Positions 50,901 to 62,700 of a DNA stretch of 64,000 nucleotides are shown here, piece after piece (positions within the stretch are counted from its first letter, which is position 1; each line of letters begins with the position of its first letter). This stretch comes from Bugulina stolonifera. Taxonomy: Eukaryota > Bryozoa > Gymnolaemata > Cheilostomatida > Bugulidae. The translations under genes were made by a program, and so were the position numbers. The stretch covers positions 15,709,376-15,773,375 of the forward strand of contig OW285194.1 of the NCBI GenBank assembly GCA_935421135.1. The letters are read 5' to 3'. Below the pieces are notes generated by a model that saw only the letters and a program-made list of their open reading frames with translations, searched no databases and was not told the DNA's origin.

Positions 50901-53900
50901 ATATGGTCATCTATTAGTTTATTGTACTATACATTGTGCTATACTGTACAGTATATCAGTGCTGGTTTATTCACTGAGGGTAGAAATCAAAGAGGAGTGA
51001 GTAGAATGAATGAACCACTAAGGCTTGTAGTGATACTGTGGACACACAGCCATTCACAAAGAGACTAAAATAGTATAATTAGATGATTCCTTGGAAGATG
51101 AGGGCCTACCCACCACTTCTCAGCCTAGGGTCACACCCACCACTTCTCAGCCTAGGGTCATGCCCACGACTTCTCAGCCTAGGGTCACACACACCACTTC
51201 TCAGCCTAGGGTCACACCCACCACTTCTCAGCCTAGGGTCACACCCACCACTTCTCAGCCTAGGGTCACACACACCCCTTCTCAGCCTAGGGTCACACCC
51301 ACCACTTCTCAGCCTAGGGTCACACCCACCACTTCTCAGCCTAGGGTCACACCCACCCCTTCTCAGCCTAGGGTCACACACACCACTTCTCAGCCTAGGG
51401 TCACACTCACCACTTCTCAGCCTAGGGTCACACTCACCACTTCTCAGCCTAGGGTCACACCCACCCCTTCTCAGCCTAGGGTCACACCCACCCCTTCTCA
51501 GCCTAGGGTTATGCTCACCACTTCTCAGCCTAGGGTCACACACACCACTTCTCAGCCTAGGGTCACACCCACCACTTCTCAGCCTAGGGTCACACACACC
51601 CCTTCTCAGCCTAGGGTCACACCCACCACTTCTCAGCCTAGGGTCACACCCACCACTTCTCAGCCTAGGGTCACACCCACCCCTTCTCAGCCTAGGGTCA
51701 CACACACCACTTCTCAGCCTAGGGTCACACTCACCACTTCTCAGCCTAGGGTCACACTCACCACTTCTCAGCCTAGGGTCACACCCACCCCTTCTCAGCC
51801 TAGGGTCACACCCACCCCTTCTCAGCCTAGGGTTATGCTCACCACTTCTCAGCCTAGGGTCACACACACCACTTCTCAGCCTAGGGTCACACCCACCCCT
51901 TCTCAGCCTAGGGTCATACCCACCCATTCTCAGCCTAGGGTCACACCCACCCCTTCTCAGCCTAGGGTCACACCCACCCCTTCTCAGCCTAGGGTCACAC
52001 ACACCACTTCTCAGCCTAGGGTCACACACACCACTTCTCAGCCTAGGGTCACACCCACGACTTCTCAGCCTAGGGTCACACCCACCACTTCTCAGCCTAG
52101 GGTCACACCCACCCCTTCTCAGCCTAGGGTCACACACACCACTTCTCAGCCTAGGGTCACACACACCACTTCTCAGCCTAGGGTCACACCCACCACTTCT
52201 CAGCCTAGGGTCACACCCACCCCTTCTCAGCCTAGGGTCACACCCACCCCTTCTCAGCCTAGGGTCATGCCCACCACTTCTCAGCCTAGGGTCATGCCCA
52301 CGACTTCTCAGCCTAGGGTCACACTCACCACTTCTCAGCCTAGGGTCACACCCACCCCTTCTCAGCCTAGGGTCACACCCACCCCTTCTCAGCCTAGGGT
52401 TATGCTCACCACTTCTCAGCCTAGGGTCACACCCACCCCTTCTCAGCCTAGGGTCACACCCACCCCTTCTCAGCCTAGGGTCACACACACCACTTCTCAG
52501 CCTAGGGTCACACCCACCCCTTCTCAGCCTAGGGTCACACTCACCACTTCTCAGCCTAGGGTCACACCCACCCCTTCTCAGCCTAGGGTCACACCCACCC
52601 CTTCTCAGCCTAGGGTTATGCTCACCACTTCTCAGCCTAGGGTCACACACACCACTTCTCAGCCTAGGGTCACACCCACCCCTTCTCAGCCTAGGGTCAT
52701 ACCCACCCATTCTCAGCCTAGGGTCACACCCACCCCTTCTCAGCCTAGGGTCACACCCACCCCTTCTCAGCCTAGGGTCACACACACCACTTCTCAGCCT
52801 AGGGTCACACACACCACTTCTCAGCCTAGGGTCACACCCACGACTTCTCAGCCTAGGGTCACACCCACCACTTCTCAGCCTAGGGTCACACCCACCCCTT
52901 CTCAGCCTAGGGTCACACACACCACTTCTCAGCCTAGGGTCACACACACCACTTCTCAGCCTAGGGTCACACCCACCACTTCTCAGCCTAGGGTCACACC
53001 CACCCCTTCTCAGCCTAGGGTCACACCCACCCCTTCTCAGCCTAGGGTCATGCCCACCACTTCTCAGCCTAGGGTCATGCCCACGACTTCTCAGCCTAGG
53101 GTCACACCCACTCCTTCTCAGCCTAGGGTCATGCCCACGACTTCTCAGCCTAGGGTCACACCCACCCCTTCTCAGCCTACTGTCATGGCCACGACTTCTC
53201 AGCCTAGGGTCACACCCACCACTTCTCAGCCTAGGGTTATACCCACCACTTCTCAGCCTAGGGTCATACCCACCCATTCTCAGCCTAGGGTCACACCCAC
53301 CCCTTCTCAGCCTAGGGTCACACCCACCCCTTCTCAGCCTAGGGTCACACCCACCCCTTCTCAGCCTAGGGTCACACCCACCACTTCTCAGCCTAGGGTC
53401 ACACCCACCACTTCTCAGTCTAGAGCTGTACCTTCCCATTGGTAGAGCCATCGTGCAAAACTATCCAATCAAGTGAGCCTGAGGTTATTTACCACCAACA
53501 ATGGAAGTATTATGTCCAGACTGCAATAACGTTGGCGAGTAACATAGCCTTAGCTACACAAGACATGATATAGCCCTAGTGCCTAGATTCAAGGAGAACG
53601 GGGAAGGAGACATGACTCCAACTAATCTCTTACCTTTGTATCCTTGTCAGCCTGCATAACCAGCTCCACTGGACTGTCTGTAGAGGATCCAGGAGCGAAT
53701 ACTACATCGGATGGGGCATAGAAACGGCCACCCTCCTCTATAACATACATTATAACACAGTCTAACATAATTATAATGTAGCTCATAGCTTACGGCACGT
53801 TACCATAGATAAATAACACATGGATACGACTACAACCACAATATTAGGTGTACATAAAATCCAGTTTATATTCTAAAACCATGATCAACAGTCAAATCTA

Positions 53901-56900
53901 CACAAAACGATTGACTTTGAGAGTTGGAGTTGTCTACTCATATCATACTGAGTAGTTGAGAGGAGGTAACTTCCAAGTACACAAAAGGCAATGCATAGAT
54001 ATACACAGTAATAGATTAGTAGAGAGAGACACACCTATCTGTGAGGCAGTGAAAGAGAATCCCTTAGCTGTCCCCAACTCGTCAGTGATAAACCTGATCA
54101 TCACTAGAGACCCACTGCTAACCATGGCAGCATCTGAAACAGTTGTACAAGTTTTTACTACCTGTTATCATGCTGTATACTACTGCATATTACTGTATAC
54201 TACTGTATACTACTGCATACTACTGTACATATACTACAGTAGCTATATGGAGTGAACACATAACATCAGGAGAGAGTACTAACAGTTGCACATGTTTATA
54301 TGTATACACTAGGTTGATGTGATATACAAGTGTCTAAATAACAGGCAGGCAGAGATTGCAGTGAAGTATGTGGAACCTAACCATAATAAGAGATAAGCTA
54401 AACACTTTCCAAATGCTATGGCTATAGATAGACTGTTGACTAGCTGAGACTACTCTGTTGACATTACAACATGCAACCACAAAGTACAACAGCACCATAG
54501 CTTGGCATCTCCATATCATATCCTATCACGGAGTATGTATGTCATATTATATACTGGCTGAGACAGACAGGAGTGTTATACTATATGATGATGGTTTGCA
54601 TTGAATCTATGAAGCCTGACAGTCACATGGCATTATATACAGCGTATAGCTACATTTATGTAGGGTAGAGTAGGGTAGGGTAGAGTGCACACCCACCCTT
54701 ATGCTTGTAGTCATCCATAGCAGACAAGTAGGCTATCATTCTAGTATCCACACTTCTACTGGCTGCACCGTCAATTACCTCCACCTTGTCTCCATCTAGA
54801 GCCAGTTCAATGTCCGTTAGCTCCAGCTTCAGGAGTCTGTGGGGTAGGACATAGGACAATACTACATACTCATATACAAGCACACTGTATAGATACTGTC
54901 TGTGGGGTAGGACATAGGACAATACTACATACTCATATATAAGCACACCGTATAGACACTGTCTGTGGGGTAGGACATAGGACAATACTACATACTCATA
55001 TATAAGCACACTGTATAGATACTGTCTGTGGGGTAGGACATAGGACAATACTACATACTCATATACAAGCACACCGTATAGATACTGTCTGTGGGGTAGG
55101 ACATAGGACAATACTACATATTCATATATAAGCACACCGTATAGATACTGTCTGTGGGGTAGGACATAGGACAATACTACATACTCATGTAAAAGCACAC
55201 TGTATAGACACTGTCTGTGGGGTAGGACATAGGACAATACTACATACTCATATATAAGCACACCGTATAGACACTGTATAGGCACCATTCATACAACCAG
55301 TACTATCAACAGTGTAGACTAATCTACTGGCTATGAGGTCTAAGATAGTACTGTATGATACTTACTTATCATCCTGAGACACAAGTATTATTTTACAGTA
55401 GAGGTTGTTGGAATACTGTTCTGTGGGGTAGCCTGGGCTGGTGATGCTGATACCAGTAGAGTTGACAGGGACATATCTAGTGCAGTCTGTAATATATATA
55501 CATGTAGTACACACAGTATATAATACATGTACGGTACATATACAGTACATAATACAGTATGCATGTATATACAGCACATAACACACAGCATATACATGCA
55601 TGCAGTATGTATACAGTACATGCATAGCACACATCATATAGTACATATTATACAGCACATACATAGTATATAACAAACAGTACACATCAACCCAACTCTA
55701 CTGCACTATTTTACTATTATAATTTATTTTCTGTTTATATGTAAAAACAATGTCATTGCCAAAAACAATGTATAAATAATCTAGTAACTGTGTTGTTAAG
55801 AGAGAGAGAGAGAGAGAGAATAGTGCTGAGTTATAATTATGCTATAATAGAGTATTTCACAGACCTTTAGTTGAGCTGGTTGTTGACATGCTGAATGTGT
55901 CACCATTCTTGGAGTTGATCTTCATTTCCAAAACTATTTCATCCGTAATAATCGTATCGGAGGGCAAGTCAGTTCCGTCATATTTACCTACATATTACAT
56001 ACGTGTATATACTACTACATATTTACCTACATATTACATACGTGTATATACTACTACATATTTACCTACATATTACATACGCATACGTGTATATACTACT
56101 ACATATTAGATACGTGTATATACATACAAGCACGAGATGCACACACACATACCATACAGTCATTCTATTGCAACCGATCACATGATGTCCTAGCCTTAGA
56201 CCCACTGTCTATGACACTGTGGGTAGGGTGGCAATAGATAGACTGTAGAAAATAGACTGGGAGTTTGGTGAGGATTCAAACCCCAACCTGAATTCTACCT
56301 CTACGGCCCACCACAGTATATCGGAGGAGTTGGAGCTCAGGCTATGGGAGCTCCTAGATGTAATACACAACAGTATAGCCATAGTACCCAACACTGTACA
56401 TACCCGACATGCTACTGTTGACCTGTAGATATGAAGGGCTAGTGAACATGAACTGAGTAAAGACAGCACTGCTAACTGTCGTTGGGGCAGAGGATACACT
56501 TGCTTTCAGCACACATGTGAAGGTCACACTAGTGTCACCCCCTATCTCATAGTCTGGGTTGCTTATTACTGAAGGTAGGGTCGGATATGTGAGTTCACAC
56601 TCTACAAACAGAGCAATATAACATGTACAACACATAATGTACAGCACGGTCAATGTATCATGATATACATGTAGGGGATAGATAGAGGGTAGGTAGAGAG
56701 TAGGTAGAGGGTAGATAGAGGGTAGATAGAGGGTAGGTAGAGAGTAGGTAGAGGGTAGATAGAGGGTAGGTAGAGGGTTGGTAGAGGGTAGGTAGAGGGT
56801 AGATAGAGGGTAGGTAGAGGGTAGGTAGAGGGTTGGTAGAGGGTAGATAGAGGGTAGGTAGAGGGTAGACCTAGGGTAGACTGAGGGTAAGTAGAGGGTG

Positions 56901-59746
56901 ATATATCAGACAATGACTTGGGAGGAGATGCTACTTACTATCGCTGTCGAAAGCTCCAATAACCAGAGAGCCGTTCTCTTTGAGTGCGTTAGTCAGGTTA
57001 ACCACCACTCTCATCACTTCCTTTGTATCGCTAGCTGCAGCAGTCCGACCAAAACCTACGGCTACGTATGGATCAGCTAAAACATGGCGGTGAGCGTGAT
57101 GTTACGAACAAACAGTAGTAGTGCAACAGGTCAATACTCTGTTCTCAAGCTATTATTTGTAGTGCACCATAATACATATTATACTGTATTACAGGAAGTT
57201 ATACATGTACATGTATATATACACATGTAAAAGATGTACATAACTCAAACATTGAACGATTTTATACAATGTATTATGAATTAGTAGCATCACTGGAAAT
57301 ACTCAGTGTACCTTACTATTATACTTATCTTACTGTGATACTTACTTTACTATTATACTTACAGATGCACTATTAAGATGAATATACAAGGCACACTTAC
57401 AGGTAGGTGTAGTAAAGGTATGGTCAGAAACAGTAGTCAGGGCTCCAGTAGAGTTAACATTGTAAATGCTCACACTGCTCACATTGTCGGTAGAAAGGTC
57501 AGGGTCAATCATAAAGTAAATGGACTTGTTCACTCCAGATATTCTACACATAAGATGAATACTAATCAGGTGATCTGCCTATAGTACTGACCTACACATT
57601 GACAGTGTCAAGGGAAAAAATGACCAAACCACACACCCATAACACCTACTGTGTACCATGGTTCACCTATTACTGCAGACTATGGGGCTATTAAGGGACA
57701 GCTAACGAGTGTATTGCCTGCCGCAGAGTTACTGCTCTCGGAAAATTTCGTACCAGACGGCCAGTCCAGAAAGAGGGGGTGTAGCCCTAATCTAGTGCTA
57801 TTTCATTTGTGCTGCATTGCAGTGCATACAGTCAGCTCCCACAGTGAGGGGACAACCCTCAATACCTAAGTTATAGGGTTGGCTATTGGCTAGGTACTTA
57901 GCCAGTGATAACTATGCATATGTGGAGCAGTCTGGGATGTTGTAATCAGCAACACAATAATATGCATATAAATCAACCTTCAGATAGATGCACATTGTAT
58001 GTGGATACAGTATTGACTTTGGCAGTGTTAATACCAATATAATACTTGATTCACAGCGCATACAATCTTTCTATGAACTGAAATTTCAGGATAAAATTAT
58101 ATAATATGCTTTTTTGTTACAAATCTCAGATATTTATTGAAATCATAACAGTGTCAACATCATGGTAGTAGTGTTCTAATATACAGTGGAACTTGCTTAA
58201 TTTAACCTTGGATAATTCAAAAACTTGGTTAGTTCAAATTGTTTAAAATAATTCAAACTTACCATCTGTAATTCAAACTTCATGCGGCTTAGGCTCAGAC
58301 TATAATCAATGATAATACTATCACAGCCAGCATTAGTCACCTAATAATCGTTGCTAGTATGTAGTAGTTATTAGTAGCTACTACTGCAATGTTTCTACTC
58401 AAGAAGCGCTGGGAAAACCCACTAATTGCTTTACTTCGCTAAATTGCTAAAATCGTTTTTATACTGTTTTCCTGTACATGTGATGCATGCCATTATATAA
58501 AATGAAGGGATTACATAATTCAAACTAATTATGGTGGTCCCTTGGAGTTATGGTGGTCCCTGGAAATACTGTACGAAATTGCATCTAGTAATACAATATA
58601 CAGGGAATTTCCCTCTTTGAAAATCACTGAGCAAAAATAACAACAAGGGCTGTGTATTATACATTGTACAGACAAGCCCTCAGTAACACCTAACTGATAA
58701 TAGCACAGGGCTAAGTAGGTAGACTCTCAGCTTACAAGGAAGTAAAGGTACACTATGTACTTAGACTGTAAGATAGTAGCAGAGTAGAACTTACTCAAAC
58801 TGATAGCATGTAGCCTTAGGTTTATCAGATGTGTATGTCAGGTTTAGCTTCCCTTCAGAGGAACTTATCGGCACCTGAACACAGTCTACAATATATTGAC
58901 ATCTAGTCAGTGATGTACACATCATAACACTTTGTAAATTCAGCACATAGGCCTACAGTAAATACACTACAAACACTATACGTCATATAGTACATGGATA
59001 GGTAGGATGACCTACTTTATGGGAATGAATAGTTGGAGAACAGCTGCTTGGTAGAAGCACAAGTGGTAAACCCCCATTCTCCATAGTAGTTACTATTACA
59101 TACGCGTATAATGCATAGCCTGGGCTCTAGAAGTTACCGCATACAAGTGAAATTTATAGGCACAACCATGTTTAATACAATGTACATCTAATCAGCAAGT
59201 TGAGCAGTTATATGAGATTGGGGGGAAGGCATGAGAGGGACAGTGGGTTTCAGTACAACATATGACGATTTCAATCTTGTTTTTGCCAATTTTTGCAAGA
59301 GTAGGCCTATTAATTTATCTAACAGTTTGAATACAAAAAATTTATACTATACAATATATACACCATACATTAACTAAACATATTACACTTTCTACGATAT
59401 TGTAGAGTAATATTCTGGAAATCTTCTTTTTATATCTGGGATGGAATCAAATCATCAGGTATCCTATTAAAATTCTAGTTGCTATGCCAGCCTATTACAA
59501 GAATAGACAACCTCTGTAAATAGTACCGGCAAGATACTACCGTAGTCTACACGCGTACTGTAGTCTACGATGGGAAAAACTGAAGGTTTATAGAGAGCCT
59601 ACCAGGTAGTTAATGTGGGTGAAACTGACTACATTGCTACAATAGTGTTTACATGTCACAATATACTTACCATCAGCGGAGTGAACAGGGGAGATAATCC
59701 CTAGGAGTAAGAGTAGTAGAGTGCATGTCTGAATCGACCAGCCCAT
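41982..59746 (-). CDS. Large type I membrane protein with CUB, CUB-like and LDL-receptor class A modules
   Basis: Twenty-one exons join in frame: 59671-59746, 58795-58885, 57401-57543, 56939-57076, 56404-56601, 55865-55987, 55366-55486, 54697-54836, 54035-54133, 53634-53737, 50338-50435, 50112-50224, 49541-49663, 48421-48577, 48107-48273, 47160-47312, 46849-46983, 45968-46139, 45654-45826, 44627-44737 and 41982-42181, 944 residues. Signal peptide at 1-24 (TCTLLLLLLLGIISPVHSA). Exons 7-9 form a clear CUB module (ISITSPGYPTEQYSNNLYCK, then DKVEVIDG). Exons 2-6 and 10-19 look like diverged CUB modules (for example LMSPFYPKG, LELRDGANS). Exon 20 is an LDL-receptor class A repeat (SLWRCDGIYHCRDGKDE). 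A Thr/Pro stalk, a membrane span at about 901-925 and a tail (GNYSRLTELMTPVPT) end the protein. An extracellular receptor or adhesion role is inferred. Most introns are filled by minisatellites. Confidence 0.85.
42470..44525. repeat. 32-bp minisatellite, about 64 copies
   Basis: Units contain ACTATACGTAATAGATGTAT followed by ACTATAATATAC. Copies are nearly identical, with recurrent ACGTAAT/ATGTAAT and AGATG/AGGTG variants, which suggests recent growth. The array fills the last intron of the CUB gene, between exons 20 and 21. Confidence 0.97.
44800..45497. repeat. 15-bp minisatellite, about 46 copies
   Basis: Units are ACTATACATGGTTAT with an ACAC/ATAC alternation. The array lies in the CUB-gene intron between exons 19 and 20. 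Because 15 is a multiple of three, long frames of MYSIT/MYSVT repeats stay open on the minus strand. Confidence 0.97.
45570..45660. repeat. 33-bp repeat spanning the exon-19 donor, three copies
   Basis: On the minus strand each unit reads through AATG-GTAAGTGTATATACAG (the last has AATA). The first copy is the true end of exon 19 of the CUB gene, so the donor is present three times. Confidence 0.9.
46094..46848. repeat. 335-bp duplication with partial exon copy, and 63-bp minisatellite
   Basis: Positions 46094-46139 (the first 46 bases of exon 18) recur at 46429-46474 with the acceptor and intron sequence behind them. The rest is a 63-bp minisatellite with core GTGTAGAGTATAGAGCCTAG, about eight copies in all. 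Confidence 0.9.
47405..47800. repeat. 36-bp minisatellite, about 11 copies
   Basis: Units contain CATGATAACGACTACAGTGT then ACAATATATAATATTA; some copies lack a few bases around CGACTA. It lies in the CUB-gene intron between exons 15 and 16. Confidence 0.92.
48000..48104. repeat. 33-bp repeat next to the exon-15 donor, three copies
   Basis: Units contain GTATATAAATGATGTTTAGG and TTTAGAGGTC. They stop one to two bases short of the donor GTGGGA of exon 15 in the CUB gene. Confidence 0.85.
48590..49430. repeat. 23-bp minisatellite, about 36 copies, with splice-site-like units
   Basis: On the minus strand the unit reads ACACACCTACAGGTATGTAT or with ATTTAT in place of GTAT. Each unit with GTATGT thus joins an acceptor-like CCTACAG to a consensus donor. 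It lies in the CUB-gene intron between exons 13 and 14. Confidence 0.95.
49655..50085. repeat. 50-bp minisatellite spanning the exon-13 acceptor, eight copies
   Basis: On the minus strand every unit carries AACTGTTGGCAG-GTCTGA. In the first copy this is the real acceptor and the first bases of exon 13 of the CUB gene. Confidence 0.93.
50464..50835. repeat. 37-bp minisatellite, ten copies
   Basis: Units contain ACTAGTGTAACCATGCAGTG then TTGACCCCATCTATTAT. It begins about 28 bp outside the exon-11 acceptor of the CUB gene, in the intron between exons 10 and 11. Confidence 0.93.
51095..53430. repeat. 27-bp minisatellite, about 87 copies, with 783-bp higher-order repeat
   Basis: Units have core CTTCTCAGCCTAGGGTCACA. 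Variants (ATGCTC, CATACCCACCCATTC, CCCACGAC) recur in the same order 783 bp (29 units) apart, for example at 51915 and 52698. The array lies in the CUB-gene intron between exons 10 and 11. Three frames stay open for nearly 800 codons because the unit is nine codons without a stop. Confidence 0.97.
54837..55285. repeat. 63-bp minisatellite spanning the exon-8 acceptor, seven copies
   Basis: On the minus strand every unit contains TATGTCCTACCCCACAG-AC. The innermost copy is the acceptor of exon 8 of the CUB gene. All units are open in the same frame as the exon. Confidence 0.95.
55801..55820. repeat. (GA)n microsatellite
   Basis: About ten GA units lie in the CUB-gene intron between exons 6 and 7. 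Confidence 0.85.
55979..56110. repeat. 40-bp repeat spanning the exon-6 acceptor, three copies
   Basis: On the minus strand each unit reads GTAATATGTAG-GTAAATATG. The innermost copy gives the real acceptor and the first nine bases of exon 6 of the CUB gene. Confidence 0.9.
56670..56895. repeat. 11-bp minisatellite, about 20 copies
   Basis: Units alternate GGGTAGATAGA and GGGTAGGTAGA. On the transcribed strand the array is pyrimidine-rich. It fills the CUB-gene intron between exons 4 and 5. Confidence 0.93.
58180..58578. mobile_element. Possible TA-flanked MITE
   Basis: The ends read TACAGTGGAACTTGCTTAAT and, inverted, TACAGTATTTCCAGGGACC, and the interior repeats AATTCAAACTT-type words. The first six bases of the ends match and both touch TA, as in Tc1/mariner or pogo-type elements. 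Beyond those bases the ends do not match well. It lies in the CUB-gene intron between exons 2 and 3. Confidence 0.3.
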
Positions 59747-62700
59747 CTTGGATTGAGACCAGATATCCTACAATATGGAATAGAATGATTGATAGCCAGC
59801 TTAGAGTATTAACGCTTCCACCTCAAGTATTGTGGAGAAACACTCAGAGAATAATCTAAACTTACAGATTATAATTGTTAGAGGGAGCAGTCTTGCATGG
59901 ATCCAGACTGTTTAGACTAGAGTTAGACTTGTCTAAGTATCAGATAAAGCTTAGTTACAGAGTGTCTCAATTATAACTACATGTACATATAATTAAATTG
60001 TGGTCAGAAAAAGGAGGGAAATGTTGGTAATTCCCCTTCTTGGGAAAATCCAAGCAACAGTTAGGCCAAATGTTAGAGACTGTTAGAGTTGTGTCCTCTT
60101 GCCAACACTAAATCAGCTAACACTGTTCAATGCTGCTTTGAATGCAACTCATTTAACAAGATGCTTTGTCTTATAAACAAATTTTTGAATTCAAGTTGCC
60201 TACATAGAAATAGTACAGTAGAAAACTTCTGATTTCACACAATTAACTGATATAGCTACATGTATATGGTACGTATAACTTGTGCAAGTTTTTGAATTTT
60301 TACGGATTTTTTTATTGTTGGCCACACTATATAAGACAGCTATATTGTTTTCTTCTAAATATAGCCATAAGGCGAAAATACGCAGTTTGCTACAGTACTT
60401 TCATATACAAATACAGGGTTGTACAATCAGGCACCTACATTTTACAACTATAGCCGAGTGTGGCTCAATGCTACCGCACAACACATGGCACAACCCCTTT
60501 AAAGATGCTAATGTGACTGCTAAAAAAGCAAGTGTATATATAACATTAATTTGACCTGGGATTAAATTTGTTGTAGGCAGGCCTATATGATCCATACGCT
60601 GGAATAAGTACAAAACCAAGCATTACACTTTAATTCTAACATCAAGAGCCAACATTATGATTTTCATACATCTGCAACGCTGAATTATATAATGTATTAT
60701 AAATAACTACAGTAACTATAATAGGTAATGCACCTACATGTAGATTGCATAACGGTGCCCATTCAGTTATATACACATGTGCTTACGGCAGATGTACTCA
60801 CCAGATCCCCTCTTGGGCTGGCAGTGATATGCATAATGGTTCATTGATTAGCCAGTGTAGTTGGGAGGAGCCTACCTATAGAGTGCCTAGTGTGGGACTA
60901 CTTCAGTAGAAATTCTTATTTTCAATAATGCATGTACATGACACATCCTAAGTGATCAGAACAGTAGCCTAGCCACTAACTTGCTTTTGTTGCAACATAG
61001 AAAATGGACCAATCCATGTACATGTAGGTGGCTGCTAGGCTGTTGAGTGTAGAATAATTAGCAATCCACTCAGTATATACCAGCTCTTGTTATCATTGTG
61101 GTCAGGGTATTCCTCATCAGCAGAGCAGCCTTGTGACATTGGCCATATTATTGCATTCTTGTGGTTTGTGTTGCTAGTACAACTTATTTTTAAACAAGAG
61201 TAGAGAGATGACAACTTTACATGCACAGCCAAAAAACAATTTTTATGGAAGATAACTCTGAATTACAGAACCATTTTACTACTAAATCTAGTGATAAATG
61301 GCTCCATTGAAAAGATAACTCTTAAAAATCAGTTGATTCGCCTTGAAAATAGAGCGCAACGATATATGATAAGCCTAGGGTGCATGATCACTTTAATGAG
61401 AATTCTCTCACAGGAACACAAACGTGAAGCCCTATCCTCTGCATACGGTGGTATCACAAGCAGCAAATGTCAAATCCCTGTACTAAGAAGAGCTGCATCA
61501 CATATCTATCATAACAGTTTTCTACCAAGAACCAGAGATCTAAGGATAGTGCCTCTACAATCCCAATCTGAAAATTGAAAATGGCACAATGCTGGAAAAC
61601 TGCAAAACCACTGTTTTTTCCCCTTGTCTTAAACATACAAGGCCCTCTATTTTTGTACCATTATGGTTTCAAGGCAACTCCTCTACCCCTGCCAAAAAAG
61701 GCCATGTTATCTGGGCCTTTCTCACGGGGAGTTGGCCAGCACTGGCACCTGGCAGTGAGAGCTGCTAGGGACTGGTCACGCCGAGGAGTATAAGTCGGTG
61801 AGTTTTTATGGTGGAGGTAGAGTGTCCTAAATTCATTGAGGCAAGTTAGAGAAAAGTCATTCGACCCTCTTGCTGATTGAAAGAAGAATTTGAGAGCAAA
61901 TAGTTCCTGGCGAGACGATCGATATTCATGCTGGGACTTTTATGAGGAATATGGGCATGGGAGCTGCTCTTTTCTTGGAAACCAGGCATGGTGATAGTTT
62001 TCTAGAACTGACCAGCTTTTCCACTCTTTTTGGTCAAGAGCTTGCCGAGACATCAGCAATTAGAATTCCTTGTAAAATTCCGATGCTTTTTCCCTATCGG
62101 AGGGTCTAAACAAATATGCATTTAATAATATATTAAAACACAGAAACAAATAAAATATAAAGGTTGCACACTAAGGAGGCATACTCAATACTGTCTCAAA
62201 AATTTAAAAACAATCACAATGGAATAAGAATTAACACTGATGACTGATTTATAATTATAAATCATTATTGTTTATTATTTAAGATCGCTATGATATGAAC
62301 TCAGAGATGATTAATTGATTATCAATAGTCTAGTGATCTCTAGTTGTGAATGGTGTAATCATGATGGTGGTGATAATCATCAGAGTTATTGTCTGTGACA
62401 ACTTCATCTCGACTCATGACTATCACCGACTATTCTAATTCTATTCATATTCGATATTGCAATCATATTCATATTCATATCCGTCTTCGACATTAAAATA
62501 TATTGGCACTTGAGTTTGTCCACAACCAAGTACAAGCACTGCTGAACGTTTGAACCTTAGGCAAAGAAAGGGATGCCTCAGCATATTACTTTTTAAACCA
62601 ATACGGAACCCAAATACCGATAAGTGATAACGCTTACACTGCGATTGCAGAAAGTATGAAAAATAGGCAAACTCTCACTTTGAATTACTCTAGAGATAGA

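Noticed and set aside
51083..53476. Open frames of 781-797 codons on both strands as giant repeat proteins
   Set aside because: The frames exist because a 27-bp unit lacks stops in three frames. The array lies within an intron whose flanking exons join in phase.
54656..55288. 210-codon frame as a separate gene
   Set aside because: It is exon 8 of the CUB gene preceded by the 63-bp array; treated as a possible alternative exon extension instead.
61291..61578. Fragment of a non-LTR retrotransposon
   Set aside because: Only a vague likeness (LENRAQRYMI, FLPRTRDLRI) and no reverse-transcriptase motif, so not listed as an element.
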